Shown in pieces: positions 33,704 to 45,310 of a stretch of 64,000 bases of DNA. The number at the start of each line of letters is the position of its first letter. The stretch's first letter is position 1. This stretch comes from Coptis chinensis (taxonomy: Eukaryota > Streptophyta > Magnoliopsida > Ranunculales > Ranunculaceae): contig CM027382.1 in NCBI GenBank assembly GCA_015680905.1, positions 5,642,001 to 5,706,000 of the forward strand. Reading direction: 5' to 3'. Both the position numbers and the translations under genes were made by a program. The notes under the pieces were generated by a model. The model was not told where the DNA came from. It searched no databases and saw only the letters and a list, made by a program, of their open reading frames with translations.

Positions 33704-35659
33704 TGTAAAGACTCAAATTCTCGTTAAGGGTATTTTCTTAAATTTTATAGGCAACCTAGGGACATTTATGTAATTGGTCGGTCGGGGTTACATAACTTAA
33801 TGAAACTTAACTCCGACTCATAAACCACATTAGGTAAGCAACTCACATACGAAAATTTGACAAAAATGTCGGTTAGTGGCTTTCTGTGTTCGAAGCTGGC
33901 ACGAGTTAACAGCTTACACGCATGAGTGGGTTATTGTTATAGCCTGCGGTGGGATAGAATGTAGAAAATTAATTAAGCGGGTTGGGCCGGAAAAATAATT
34001 AAGACGCTAAGTCGAATTAGTGGGTGGTTAGAAGTTAATTAGGACCTTAAGCCTAATTTGGTCATATTGGGCTTGGGCCTTAACAACTTAAACAAGAAAA
34101 AGAAAAAAGAAAAAACGTATCGCACCAAACAAAAAACACATGAAACAAAAATTCCCCAAATCAAAATCACACCCAATTTCTCCCAATTTCGCAACTAATT
34201 AAAACCTAAGAAAGAGAAAACTCAATTCTCTCAATTCCCATCGATTAAAACCAACAATTCTTCGCACCCAATCCTTAGAAACAGTGAATCCAAGTGTGGA
34301 GATTCAAAAAAAATTCAGAATTTCGTCGTATCACAGCGAAAGGTGAGTTTAATTTTGTTTCAAATAATTATTTAGATTCGATTTAGATAGTTTGGGATTG
34401 TCTTGATGGAATTAATTGAGTTGGGGGTGATGTACTTCGGCAGTAGCTCATTTGGAGAAGATAGAGTGGATAGAAATTTGTGGAGCAGAGGGCTAAGGAG
34501 TTGTTCTACTTATTTGGTAAGGATTACTGGATATTCAATCTAATTTAGAGAATTGATGTTAGTTCTAGGCTTTGTTAAGATCATGTTGAATTATGATTAA
34601 GGAGAAAGAACACACACTTGATTTTGATTAATAGATTAAGGTGAAGTGAAGAGTGGAATTTGTTTGTAGTTAGAGTTGGGGAAAATCGTAATCGTTAGTG
34701 GAATTGATAGATATGAGTAGTGTGGGCATAAAGGCCTGTAGAGACCTGTCAGACTAACAGTGCTAGAAATGACCTGTAGCGCTGTTGACAGTAGTTAGAG
34801 GAAAACATTTACTGAGACCAAATTTGTAGCGTCGAGATTCTTCTCGACTTACGTTAGATAAGAATTCTCGTTCGTTTGATAACTTCTAATAGTCGACGTA
34901 TATGTATATGATGTTATAGGAGTCAAATAAGAGTGGATTCGGTTAAGCGGGCTCGATTCGGTTAAGTGGGCTTAAGGAGAACGGAGCTTGCTAAGGTAAG
35001 AACCTACATACCAATATATAGCATGCTTATTTTTATGCATGATTTGATTTGTTTAAATTGGTAATAGATAGTTTGCATATCAACCATGCATGTATATATA
35101 TGATATTCATGTTTTGCATTGTAGTTTTCCTCGATATAAACTATGGATAGCTTTTGTGTGAAAAGAAATGAGTTTGTGAAATCGGGGTAGTTGGGATTGT
35201 TTTCTTTGTTAAAAGAGTAAAACTGGTTTTGGGAAGGGTTCTCGTCTCTGGTCTCAGTAAGGAGACAGAGAGATGGATTTTGTAATGCGGGAAAGAATTT
35301 CCCGGTTGTTTGTAACTATATGTAAGGTTCTGGATTGTCCTGGGATAGTTGTTGTTATTTTTACGATGATTCGCCGTTTGGGAATCATCGGTTTATTATT
35401 TACTATGAAATCCGCCCGTTTAAAAAGGGAAATATGTCATAGTATTTGTTACGCTATATATATATATATGCTATCATTGTATTATTACTATGCTATCAGG
35501 AAAATCCATAAAGAAGGAACTCACACATACTAGGATTCGAACCACACCTTTCGAGGTGGTTTTAAAAGAAAAACTAAATATGTATATAGTATTTGGAAAT
35601 GACCACTGGATGTGTGTCGGGATCCCGAGCGTCTCTGCGATCGTCGAGCAGTACCGTAA

Positions 35660-35718
<59 letters not shown>

Positions 35719-36286
35719 GATATGCTTATTTCTTCTAGTTAGGATGTATATATATAGTCACGATTTTGAAAAGGAATTGTGAAATTTTTCTATAAAGTAA
35801 ACTATTTATTGGCTATGTCGTTTTCTTGGGCATAGATCCTACATTAACATTTCAGTTGTCGATTTTGATGGTTATGAGGGATTTGGGTGGTTTCCCCATA
35901 CTTGTGAGGGAGAGAGTCAGTTCATATAGTTTATTAGTCTAGTTTATTCTTTTGTTGTATATAGAGAGCATAACTCTTTTCTTTTGGTTGTATAGGAGAG
36001 CTTCGCTCATTTTGGATGTAATACTCGATGTATTGGAGTGTAGTTAATCTTAAACATTTTGGATATGTATATGGACATCACTGCTGTGTATAAAGTTAGG
36101 ATTTATGTATATGGTTGTTGTTAAGGATGAATTATGCGATGTCTAGGGTTTATGACAGGTTTTGAGTATACGAAACGTCGATTAAACAAAGGAGACTCCG
36201 CCGAAATTTTGTTAGAATCGGGATAACGATTGCCTTGAGATTCACTCTTTGTCCTCGGGATGTGTGTTGGGTCTCGGGGAGTGACA
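33704..36286 (+). mobile_element. Solo LTR (2.58 kb) in the PIF transposase
   Basis: Begins TGTAAAGACTCAAATT and ends CGGGGAGTGACA. Flanks GTTGT (33699-33703) and GTTGT (36287-36291) are a perfect 5-bp duplication. Removing LTR plus one flank rejoins the transposase reading frame (EVVVDQDLW). The end style TGTAA...GTGACA and length suit a Tekay-like chromovirus; the lineage is inferred. No interior or second LTR. Confidence 0.88.
35661..35715. repeat. (TA)n microsatellite
   Basis: About 27 TA units within the solo LTR; source of a false poly-Tyr/Ile ORF end. Confidence 0.95.
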
Positions 36287-37086
36287 GTTGTTGATCAAGA
36301 CTTGTGGATTTGACACGCTTTTTTTGGTATGGCGGGTTCAAACAACGACGTCAACGTGCTTCAATGTTCTCACCTCTTTGAATTGACAATCTTATACGTG
36401 GTGATGCTCCTCGTTGCAATTACACCGTGAATGGTCGCCAATAAAAATGGGTTACTATCTAGCCGATAAGATTTATCCTAAATAGGCTACACTTGTACAA
36501 ACAATTCCTCACCCAATAACTCAAATAGAGGGATTTTTTGCTAAGATGCAAGAAGCGTGTCACAAAGATGTGGAGCGTGCATTTGGTGTCTTACAAGCTA
36601 GATGGGAATAATCAAGAGGCTGGCGCGAATGTGGAGTTGGGATGACATTAATTAGATAATAAAGACGTGTATAATTTTACATAATATGATTGTCGAGGAT
36701 GAAAGATAAATTGATATTGAAAATTGGCAAATTGACATGGATTGGGAGCCATCAGTTGCATTACATGTTGCCGGGAATCAAAATAAAGAAATTGCAAGAA
36801 GACTCAACACACTTCGTCACATTCATAGCAGATAAACTAATGCTCAACTAAAAGTTGACCTCATCAATCACCTTTGACAATTTCGTGCGGATCAAGGAAT
36901 ATAGTATTAGTATTATCTATGTTTGTAGTTTGAGTATCATCTATGTTTGTTCTATAGTTTGAGTATTATCTATGTTTGACTTTATGTTGTTTTAAGACAA
37001 TTCAAATTAAAATTGAAATTACAATATTGGAAATGAACTAACAACAACAATGGAAATGAAATAACTAAAACAACATTAAAATTAAT

Positions 37087-37650
37087 CTAAGTAGTAGAAG
37101 CACCACCCCCACTAGAAGCACCACCACCACTAGAAGCATCACTTGGAATTCCAAATGTTCCACTCTCTCTCCTTTGGCGAATTATCTCAATTTTCATCAT
37201 CTTGAAGTATTCGGCAACTTCCGGCTCAAAAGTAGAAGTATCTTGTACTAATATTTTGTTGTCTTCTTTCCACTTCTTGAGCTCCATCATTTTCACCCTA
37301 TCGGCGGCGATATTCGTCATTTGTGCCAAATACTTCTCCATCATCTTGTAATTTTCTCCTCCTTTCTTCATCCTTTCTTTCTCACCACTTGTTCCCGGTG
37401 GTCGTTTTTTCTTGGCTCTACTTCCACTTGCATTTCCACTTTCACTTCCACTTCCACCTCCACTTCCATCCCTAACTTGTGTAGGAAATGGATCAATTGG
37501 AATGCCACCAAGAGTTGCCGACGGCATTGTGGGTGTTGAAGGCACGACTTCGTCATCTACATCGAGAATGACGTTGGTTCGTCTCCTCGATGTAGTTGTG
37601 GACCGCTCTCAAATTCTTCATTCCATTTTGGGCTATCCTTGAGGATGACC
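37087..37650 (-). pseudogene. PIF/Harbinger second ORF (Myb/NAM-associated type)
   Basis: The minus-strand frame of 152 codons reads GGIPIDPFPTQ, Ser/Gly linker, KKKRPPGTSGEKERMKKG, LKKWKEDNKILVQDTSTF and IEIIRQRRES, ending in Gly/Ser-rich sequence. Harbinger elements carry a second Myb-like or NAM-associated protein that helps the transposase; the basic PPGT motif followed by MELKKW helices fits it. Upstream, SPKWNEEFE can be read near 37600. It lies 180 bases past the transposase end, convergent with it. Truncated at its N-terminus by the Copia junction at about 37650. Confidence 0.65.
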
Positions 37651-37689
37651 TAACAATCAGGTCCTAAAGACATTGACGTCCTTGACCTT

Positions 37690-38810
37690 TTGTTACGTCT
37701 AGGTTCCTCCTCAATTTTGTTTTGTGTAGGATGGTTACTAGTTGTAGCGTCTAAGGTTCTCTTTATTGAACTTGGTTCTATACACATGTTATATGGAAAC
37801 GTATTTTCAAATAATGAAGCATTCCTTGACTCAATAATCGTATTAACATGTATATCTTGAATCTCTGATTTATGAACGAGAAAACGACATGCACTACTAT
37901 TGTTTTCATATCCAATGAATACACAATCAATAGTCTTGGGGTCCTATCTTCACCTTCTTAGGTTTAAGGACTTCCACTTTAGCAAGACACCCCCACACTT
38001 TTAAGAATTCGTAGAAAGTCTGATGACCTTTCCACAATTCGTATGGTGTTTTAAGTGTCTTCTTGTTAGGAATCTTGTTGAGAATGTAATTGGCAGAAAG
38101 TAAAGCTTCCCTCCACAAATTCTGGGGGTAAACCAGAACTTAAGAACATAGCATTCATCATCTCTTTTAGAGTTCGGTTTTTGCGTTTAGCAATATCGTT
38201 TGATTGAGGTGAATAAGGAACCGTAGTTTGATGAATGATTCCATGTTCAGAACAAAAACTTTCAAAAAGTGATTCATATTCACCTCATCTATCACTCCTT
38301 ATAGCCTTAATCTTTTTGCTTAGTTGATTTTCAACTTCATTTTTATAGTGTTTGAACACTTCAATTGCTTCATCTTTACTTCTTAACAAGTAAACATAAC
38401 TATATATCTAGTGATATCGTCAATAAAAGTAATGAAATACTTTTTATCACCTCTAGTATGCACTTATTTAAGATCACATATATCTGTGTGTATTAAGTCT
38501 AGAGGTTCAGTACTTCTTTCAATGGAATGAAAAGATGATCTGGTCAACTTGGATTCTACACAAGTTTCACATTTATGGTGTGGGTCTATTTTTATCTTTG
38601 GTATATAGTCCAAATTAATTAATCTACGCAAAATATCATAATTAACATGTCCTAATCTACCATGCCATACATGTGAAGACTCAATTAAGTAAATAGAATA
38701 TTCAACTTTATTGGCGCTCTTTGGCGCAATAGTAAAACAAGATATCCTAAGAGCCCATCCTGAAGATAGCCCTTTCCCACGAATACATCATTCTTAGTTA
38801 GTACAAATTT
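37690..38810 (-). pseudogene. Copia integrase remnant
   Basis: Translated in pieces: TTVPYSPQSNDIAKRKNRT near 38170-38230, NAMFL, then ANYILNKIPNKKTLKTPYEL and KVWGCLAKVEV (37927-38118) and EEPRRNKRSRT near 37690. These are the integrase core end and C-terminal GKGY-like part of Copia. Several stops. The sequence leaves Copia homology just before reverse transcriptase would begin. Confidence 0.82.
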
Positions 38811-40035
38811 ATCAAAACAAATACTAACTTAAAGCCATTCTTGCTCAGCAGCGACCTAGAAACCAAGTTTTTGCAAATGTCAGGCACATAGAGCACCTCA
38901 TTCAGAGTTAGTTTCTTCCCATAAGTTAACCTCATCACCACCTTTCCTTTGCCTTCAACCTTGGACGTAGAAGAGTTTCCCATAAAGAGTTGTTCTTCCT
39001 TTTCCATAGAATGATAAGTGGTGAACATCGACTTGTTGGAGCATATGTGGCGAGTAGCACCAGTATCCACCCACCATTTCCTTTCATTTCCAATCATGAG
39101 ACATTCAGAAACCACATCATATAGGTTCATGTCATTAACATTATCAGAAAGCGTGTCCATTGTCACATTTGCTTTAGTATTTTGCTTATTGTACTTTTTT
39201 GGCTTGCGACATTCACTTGCCTTATGTCCAACCTTTCCCACAGTTGTAGCATTTGCCCTTGAAGTTAGTAGGCATACTACTCTCTTCACCTTGAGCTTTG
39301 TCTTGGCGCTTCCTCTTTCCCTTAGCACTTGATCCTTCCACAACATTGGCCTTTGCCACCATGGGATTTTTTCCCTTCTTCTCAGATAGGTGGTTATCTT
39401 CCTCTATCCTTAGACGGACAATCAGTTCTTCAAGATTCATATCTTTGCGTTTATGCTTAAGATAGTTCTTAAAATCCTTCCAAGATGGTGGTAATTTCTC
39501 AATCATTGCAACCACTTGGAAAGATTCTCCTAGGGTCATTCCTTCAGCAATGACATCATGGAGGATTACTTGAAGTTCTTAGACTTGGCTTATGACGGTC
39601 TTACTATCCATTATTTTGAAATTAAGAAATCTGCCAACTATGAATTTCTTCATGCCAAAGATCTTCACTCTTGTATTTCTTGTCCAACCGAATCCCAAAG
39701 TTCCTTAGCGATCTTGAACACACTATACACATTGTATAATGAGTCACCAACGCTAAAGAACATAATTTCTACACAAGAAATCAGCATGAAACCAAGCATC
39801 CTTGGCCAAAACCTTCTTCCCCTGTCGGTTTTATCGGGCTTTATCAAGAGCCTTATCCCACGAAACCTTGCCAAGTTAAGGGGTGGTCGATAGAAGAGCA
39901 TCTTACATTGCCGGTAAAATTAGTTCCATTGAACTTTTCAAGTTTCTCCCCATGAGGAACAAAATGGGGAACAACAGTAGGAACAGTAACAGCAGGTGTA
40001 ACTGGTGGTGTTGCCATATTCTGAAATACAACCAT
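38811..40035 (-). pseudogene. Copia gag, zinc knuckle and protease
   Basis: ATG near 40017 opens MATPPVTPAVTVPTVVPHF and GEKLEKFNGTNF (Gag start). Later pieces give VAMIEKLPPSWKDFKNYLKH, the zinc knuckle CYNCGK with GHKASECRK (about 39210-39250), and protease [12 protein letters not shown] (about 39050-39080) with [16 protein letters not shown]. The CCHC spacing is broken by a frame change in the knuckle. The DTG active site is intact. Confidence 0.85.
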
Positions 40036-40128
40036 ACTTTGTTATTCTTTTAAACCAAAAAAGAAAACAAAACAAAAACAAATTCTGTTCGGTAAAGAAA
40101 AAGAAGAAAAGAAAAATATGTCTTAAGT

Positions 40129-40828
40129 TGTTAGGAATATACAACTTAATTGTACTTACTTTTTACCAATTACCAAACTATACAAACCTTTTGTCTTGTA
40201 CGTGTCTTGTACTTCTTAGTTAAATCCGAGTCTAGTGTAGATACACTATGTCCTTAAGACAGATTTTCCCCCTCATGGTGCTTGAAGGTTGATGGGAAAC
40301 TGTCTCCCAAGATAGAACGGATTTCCTTCTATAAAAATCTAGCACTTTAATTCTATAGAATCAGCGAACACAACATAGTATTTGACTAAGAACAGGGGGA
40401 GAAGAGAAGGATTAGAACTCTGTGTGATCTGGTGTCTCTTTCTCTCCAAATTCATCCACTATTTATAGGTGAGTGGTGCCTCTTCGAAACAACACAGTGA
40501 CTCTTGGGAAAAAGTAAACAACTCTTTGAAAAGTCACATGTTTCGAAAAGACACTCCATTTCGGCATAAATCACTGTTTCGAACCAATGCCTATTTCGAA
40601 AGGTCACACCTTTTCGGCATGATGCACTGTCTCAAACCAGTGTACATTCGAAAGGTCGCACATTTTCGGCATAATGCACTCTTTCGAACTAGTATATTAT
40701 TTTGAAAAGATTTTTCTCACTTTATGTACTGTTTCAAGAGAAATCCATTTCATCTCAAGTAGGGTAACTTGGGAGACAAATTACTCATTCATATCTCAAT
40801 GGATTTGTACAAATCCATTTTTCTAACA
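40129..40828 (-). mobile_element. Copia 5' LTR
   Basis: On the plus strand it runs from TGTTAGGAATAT to TTTCTAACA, so TGTTAG and CTAACA are inverted ends. The inner end is inferred from that symmetry only. Contains 52-53-bp repeats (40541-40705). Confidence 0.6.
40541..40705. repeat. Three 52-bp repeats in Copia LTR
   Basis: TTCGAAA...TTTCGGCATAA...CACTGTTTCGAAC-type units start at about 40541, 40594 and 40646. Likely LTR enhancer repeats. Confidence 0.8.
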
Positions 40829-41148
40829 CATATTTGACAATCTTGGGGTGAAATATCGCCTTGACATTGAAGTAGGCCATAGACTCGATCAGGACTTGCG
40901 CCCTCAGTTGTGTAGTAGAACCCATTCAGCGAAACGTTTGTGGCAAGGGAACCAAGAGTTAAGTTGAGATTGGTTGCAAATGGAGTATTTGGAGTGTAAT
41001 TGAAAGCTGTGTTACATCTTTCCATTAAAGGAGAACCGAGAGGAGTTTGTGCTATGGTTGGAGTTACAAGATCAGATAACAAGAAACAAGCATATAATAG
41101 GAAATGAAGTGCATTCAATGCTAAAGATGCTATGGAATGCACCATCAT
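40829..41148 (-). pseudogene. DUF26 cysteine-rich secreted protein or CRK, 5' part
   Basis: ATG at 41148 (or 41145) begins a hydrophobic signal peptide (MMVHSIASLALNALHFLLYA), cleaved perhaps after PTIAQT, then a Gnk2/DUF26 domain: PLMERCNTAFNYTPNT, LNLTLGSLATNVSLNGFYY, DRVYGLLQC and QGDISPQDCQIC. The C-x8-C-x2-C signature is complete, with the last Cys codon at the breakpoint (40830) where a Copia LTR begins. DUF26 proteins are secreted, often mannose-binding, or form the ectodomain of cysteine-rich receptor kinases. The 3' part of the gene is not in the window. Upstream codons from 41289 are open too but look non-coding. Confidence 0.85.
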
Positions 41149-41289
41149 ATCATGTACTGCAGTGGTCAAAGATGTACCTCTTGCAAAAGAATGAAGAACA
41201 CGAACGCTATTCTTATAGAACTGGATCCTTTTGCATTGGGACAATTTGACTTTCCAAGTTTTGGGCGCGTCTACCACGGCATTCCCCAC

Positions 41290-41612
41290 TCCCCAGACTC
41301 TCAGTACGGACTACGGAGATAGGAGTAGAAAGAAGTTGCGTTTTTCTCACCTCCCGTTTTTAACACGTCTATTTCTATTGCTATCTCACTTATTCCACGT
41401 AGGAACATCCAATTAACATCGATGTGGTAGTCTCACCCATATTGAAAAGTCCCTCGAAATACCGAACCGTAAATCCTTTCGACTTTTCGATAAATTCAAG
41501 ATGAAAAATTAAGAAATCTCGGAATTTCTAAATGTTTTGAGAATTTTTAAATTGGACTGGTCGATTTAGTAGGGATGATTCAAGATTGAAGATACGGCCG
41601 GTATTTGTGAAT

Positions 41613-41646
<34 letters not shown>

Positions 41647-41763
41647 GTATGCAAACCGTGCTACGTACCGAGATTTTTTTTTTCCTGAAGTCTTGAAACC
41701 CATCATTCGAGATCGATAATTATATATATAAGGGATAATTATGTTATTTAATAAGTGACATTA

Positions 41764-41819
<56 letters not shown>

Positions 41820-41955
41820 CTAAATTCTTAATAAAAGAGGGCTTGTTCTAAATTCAGGGAGGAAAACGGAAAATAATTAAATAATTTAAGTGACATTAGG
41901 GGGGTTCTTCTAAATTATTAATAAAATGGTGGTTTTAATTTTTGTGAGGGAGGTG
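41290..41955. other. Spacer with poly-T tracts
   Basis: Poly-T of 28 (41615-41642) and 51 (41769-41819). The words GTGACATTAG and TAAATT(C/A)TTAATAAAA recur on both sides of 41840, a local duplication. No gene. Confidence 0.6.
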
Positions 41956-42237
41956 TGCCACACCCCGAATTTCGACAGAATTTGGAAAAACAATATTTGT
42001 TCCCGACTCTTCGATCTTCGAGGTGTGACGCACTCTCAACTCCCAAAAACCCATAAACAGTTTGAATATGCGGATAATTAAAAATCAATAAAATTTTAAC
42101 TTAAACAAAAGTTATCTTCATTACAAAACTATACAAATAATATTATATTACAAATCTCTTTTCAATAACTCTTTATTTAAATACAACTGAAAATATAAAA
42201 CAACATTTGTGTAACGCCCGTATTTAAAATACATATT

Positions 42238-42271
<34 letters not shown>

Positions 42272-43646
42272 AATTGGATCGGATTGGGTTTGGGATACGT
42301 GGGCCTGTTTTTTGGGCTCGAGTCTGTATTGGGCTTGGGTTTCAAACCCAAGTATATAATCACATTGTTCTAGAAAATAGGGTTTTTAGAAAATAAAAAA
42401 ATAATAAAATTGAGGCGGCTTGTTTGCTAGAGCGTGGGAGCGCGACGATTCGGACGATGAAGGGTTCATTGAGTTTTAATACAGGTGAGTAGATTAGTTT
42501 GCTAGTTTACGTCTAAATTTATTGTTAAGAATTTCTGCTCATGTTTTCGGTTCATTATTCGGTTATTATTATTCGTCCTATCGTTGTGAAAACTGGTTAA
42601 ACTGTAGTTGATAAAACTTGTTAAATTGTCTGTTGAAACTCGGAAAATCGACATGGAACTGTCGAACCTTGTTTGGGCCCGTGAATGGCAATGCAAGCCC
42701 AACAGCAAGAAAACGTCCCATATTTTGGTTTGAACTCTTTTGGGTTGGTTTTGAACCCGTACTGATGTGGTTAGGATTGAAGATGTTGGGTGGTGGTGGT
42801 GAAGTGTTGGGGTATTTGTTGGTTGAAATCGGTGGTTAAAATGTCGGGATGGATATTGGGGGTGGCGGTAAAGCTTGCATTGTTCATCAATGGCGTGGCC
42901 TGTTATGATGTTGGTTGAACTCTTGATGTTTTGTTTTTTTTAATGTGTCGGCTGGAATGGATTGTTTGGTGGTGGTTGTGGGCTGGACAATGGTGTGGCT
43001 GAAGCTTCGAAAAGCGTTAATGGCGGCGGGAATTATTCTAGATCTAGTTTTGGGTGAAGTTTGGATTGAATGAATTGAGGATTTCGTGTTTGTTAAAGTG
43101 GTGGGGGTTTGCACCCTCTTCATTTTCGGTTGGTTGGAAAGGGGTGGTGTGTGGATATTGTGGAGGCCGGACTTGAGCAGCTGGTGGTGGTTGTTGGAGA
43201 AGATGATGACTTGGGCTTGGGCTTGGGTCGGGACCAAGTGGGTCGGTTTTGGTTTAGGCCCAATTCTATTTTAGTTGTTGGGCCCGATTTTATTTGGTTT
43301 AGTTTGGGCCCAGTTTAGGTTAAGTTGTTCGGGCTAAAACTAGTTGGTTTTGTCTTGGGCCTTGGTTGGTTTTGGGCCCGATTTTAGTTTGTTTTGTTTT
43401 GGGCCAGTTCTATTAGTTTTCTTTGGGCCGGTTTCTAATTTATATGGGCTGGTCCTTATGTCCCCAATTGGGTCAGGTGGAATAAATAAGTTGGTTTTAG
43501 ACTTTTGGGGCCGGGTTTTAAGGTTTGGGCTTGGCCAGTTGGGTCCGAACCATTTCCTTAGTCATGAGCCCTTGAGCCATGCACCTTTGCCCTTAGCCAT
43601 GAACCATGGCTATGACTCTGAACCTGTTGAACATGGAAATGATAGT

Positions 43647-43712
43647 TTGACTTCGACCATGATGTGTTGACTTTGACTTTGATAGTTGACCGTTGACTGT
43701 GGAATGTTGACT
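43647..43712 (+). promoter_or_regulatory. W-box (TTGACY) cluster, inner LTR
   Basis: Six TTGACT or TTGACC cores within 66 bases. W-boxes bind WRKY factors in defence and stress responses. It lies inside the LTR, so any role is in driving the transposon or a neighbour. Confidence 0.5.
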
Positions 43713-44524
43713 TTTTCCAGTTTTTCATATATTTAAGAATATGGACAAATATAGTAATAAAATATTATCGTAAATTGTATAACTTGGTTGGTCATTATCT
43801 AATTAAGATTTGACATGAGTAGTACGTAAAGCATATAAATATTTGGCACATAACAAGAGGGGAATTCTGATAATAAGAATTTGATATATATGTTTTTATG
43901 AGTATTAAATTATATACGGACTTAGATTTATGGACTTTAGTATTGGGATTTGATTGTGGACTGTGGACTGTTTAATTGTGCTACGTTTTATGTTGTAAAT
44001 TGTATGGACAAATCAAATGCTAAAATGCTGTGGAAGCTTGTATAAATTTGGTTGTCGTTATCTAAAAATGATTTGACGTTGATATTGTGTATATTTTGAC
44101 ACGTGACGAGATAGAAACTTTAGGAGATATAATATTCCTAAAATGCTACAAAAATATATGCGATACGTTTGAAGCAATTGTGACATTATATAATATCTTG
44201 GGATATATATATATATTAAATGCAATAGTTTTGAAGAAATAAATGTATAGACACTCCATTATTTTATCTGTGAGATGCTAGTAGAGTATTTGTGGATATT
44301 TCCCACGGGATTGTGGCGTAGTGCAATAATATTTTGGCACGCGAAAGAATGAAAGTGGTTATGAGATATAATTGAGATATTTCTAAATATTGTGGCTTAG
44401 TGCAATAAGGTATTTGACCTGCATGTGATATAGTGGAATTATTATGAGTCATAAATGGATGACACTTGAATAAATTACGTAACGAAAATCCTAGAACCTA
44501 GCTACCACAACTGATGTGATTTGG

Positions 44525-44665
44525 CCCTTCTGGCGTTTCAGTGAATCTGAATGGCCTTTGGGCGTAAGTAATGTGATTGACCCTTCTGGCGTTTAAGTGA
44601 ATCTGAATGGCCTTCGGGTGTAAGTAATGTGATTGGCCCTTCTGGCGTTTCAGTGAATCTGAATG
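44525..44665. repeat. 56-bp tandem repeat in inner LTR
   Basis: CCCTTCTGGCGTTT(C/A)AGTG starts at 44525, 44581 and 44637. A diverged reverse set lies near 46615-46720. Confidence 0.9.
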
Positions 44666-45134
44666 GCCCTTACAAAATAGCCGAATAGTGGCTTGATTAT
44701 TCCGTTCGCAAAATTAGAACGAGACGCGCGATATTTTATGCCGAATAGTGGCAGTATTTGCATAATGGCTTTCGTGTGAGGCTTACCTGGTGTGCGGCAT
44801 CCCGCTCAGGGTAGTTACGCACGGAATGGTTCATTATGTAAGGGGAGGCATGTGGATGTACATGTTCGGCGTTGGGAAGTGATTGTGGTAGCCAGGAAAA
44901 CTAGGTAAGACATAGATACGACGTGATTTTAGGGACACGCAAAGAAAGCCTGAAATAATCTAATTATGGTAATATGTTGGTTAATGAAGTATCTTTAGAT
45001 AGATGTTTGTATATGGTTTTGCAGAAGGGTGGGTCAAACTAATTACTTGGGTAGAGACGACCCACTCTGTTATTGAGCATGAAATGTGGTACGGATATAA
45101 TATGTTTGGTTGGTTATTTGTTTAGTTAGAATCT

Positions 45135-45310
45135 AAGGCGCCTCGATGGAGGAACTACATGCCTTATTTATGATGCGTATAGTTTGTTGTGTGGTTAGTG
45201 GGAAGTTAAGGCGCCTCAGTGAATGAACTACCTGCCTTAGTTATTGAACTTAAGGATGTTGTATTAGTCGTTGGAAGTTAAGGCGCCTCGATGGAGGAAC
45301 TAATTGCCGT
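45135..45310. repeat. 72-73-bp tandem repeat in inner LTR
   Basis: AAGGCGCCTC starts at 45135, 45208 and 45280, each followed by GGAACTA- or TGAACTA-type words. The reverse set lies near 46025-46165. Confidence 0.9.

Larger units (their letters stand above)
32186..36906 (+). pseudogene. PIF/Harbinger transposase, split by two insertions
   Basis: Three pieces line up once inserts are removed. Piece 1 (32186-32402): IMRDYFVQYPKYPLDIFRRR. Piece 2 (33365-33703): TVMQKVAACIRLLAYGYGAP, YLRAPNK, ENRGFPSMLESLDYMHWQW and TAWQGTHMGYKKKPTTILEV. Piece 3 (36287-36906): VVDQDLWI, HAFFGMAGSNNDVNVLQ, then with shifts DVERAFGVLQARW and IILHNMIVEDER. The DDE residues are all still visible: Asp at 33606, Asp at 36299 and Glu at 36573. 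Many stops and frameshifts. Breaks are exactly at a hAT element (32403-33364) and a solo LTR (33704-36286). Such enzymes cut and paste Harbinger elements. Confidence 0.88.
37651..40828 (-). mobile_element. Truncated Ty1/Copia element
   Basis: Minus-strand order from the 5' LTR (40129-40828): gag, zinc knuckle, protease, integrase, then a sudden end at about 37650 against PIF sequence. Reverse transcriptase, RNase H and 3' LTR are missing. The usual Met-tRNA primer site was not recognisable after the LTR. Confidence 0.85.

Noticed and set aside
37321-37642. Plus-strand ORFs opposite the PIF second ORF
   Set aside because: Antisense shadows of the Ser/Gly-rich minus-strand frame.
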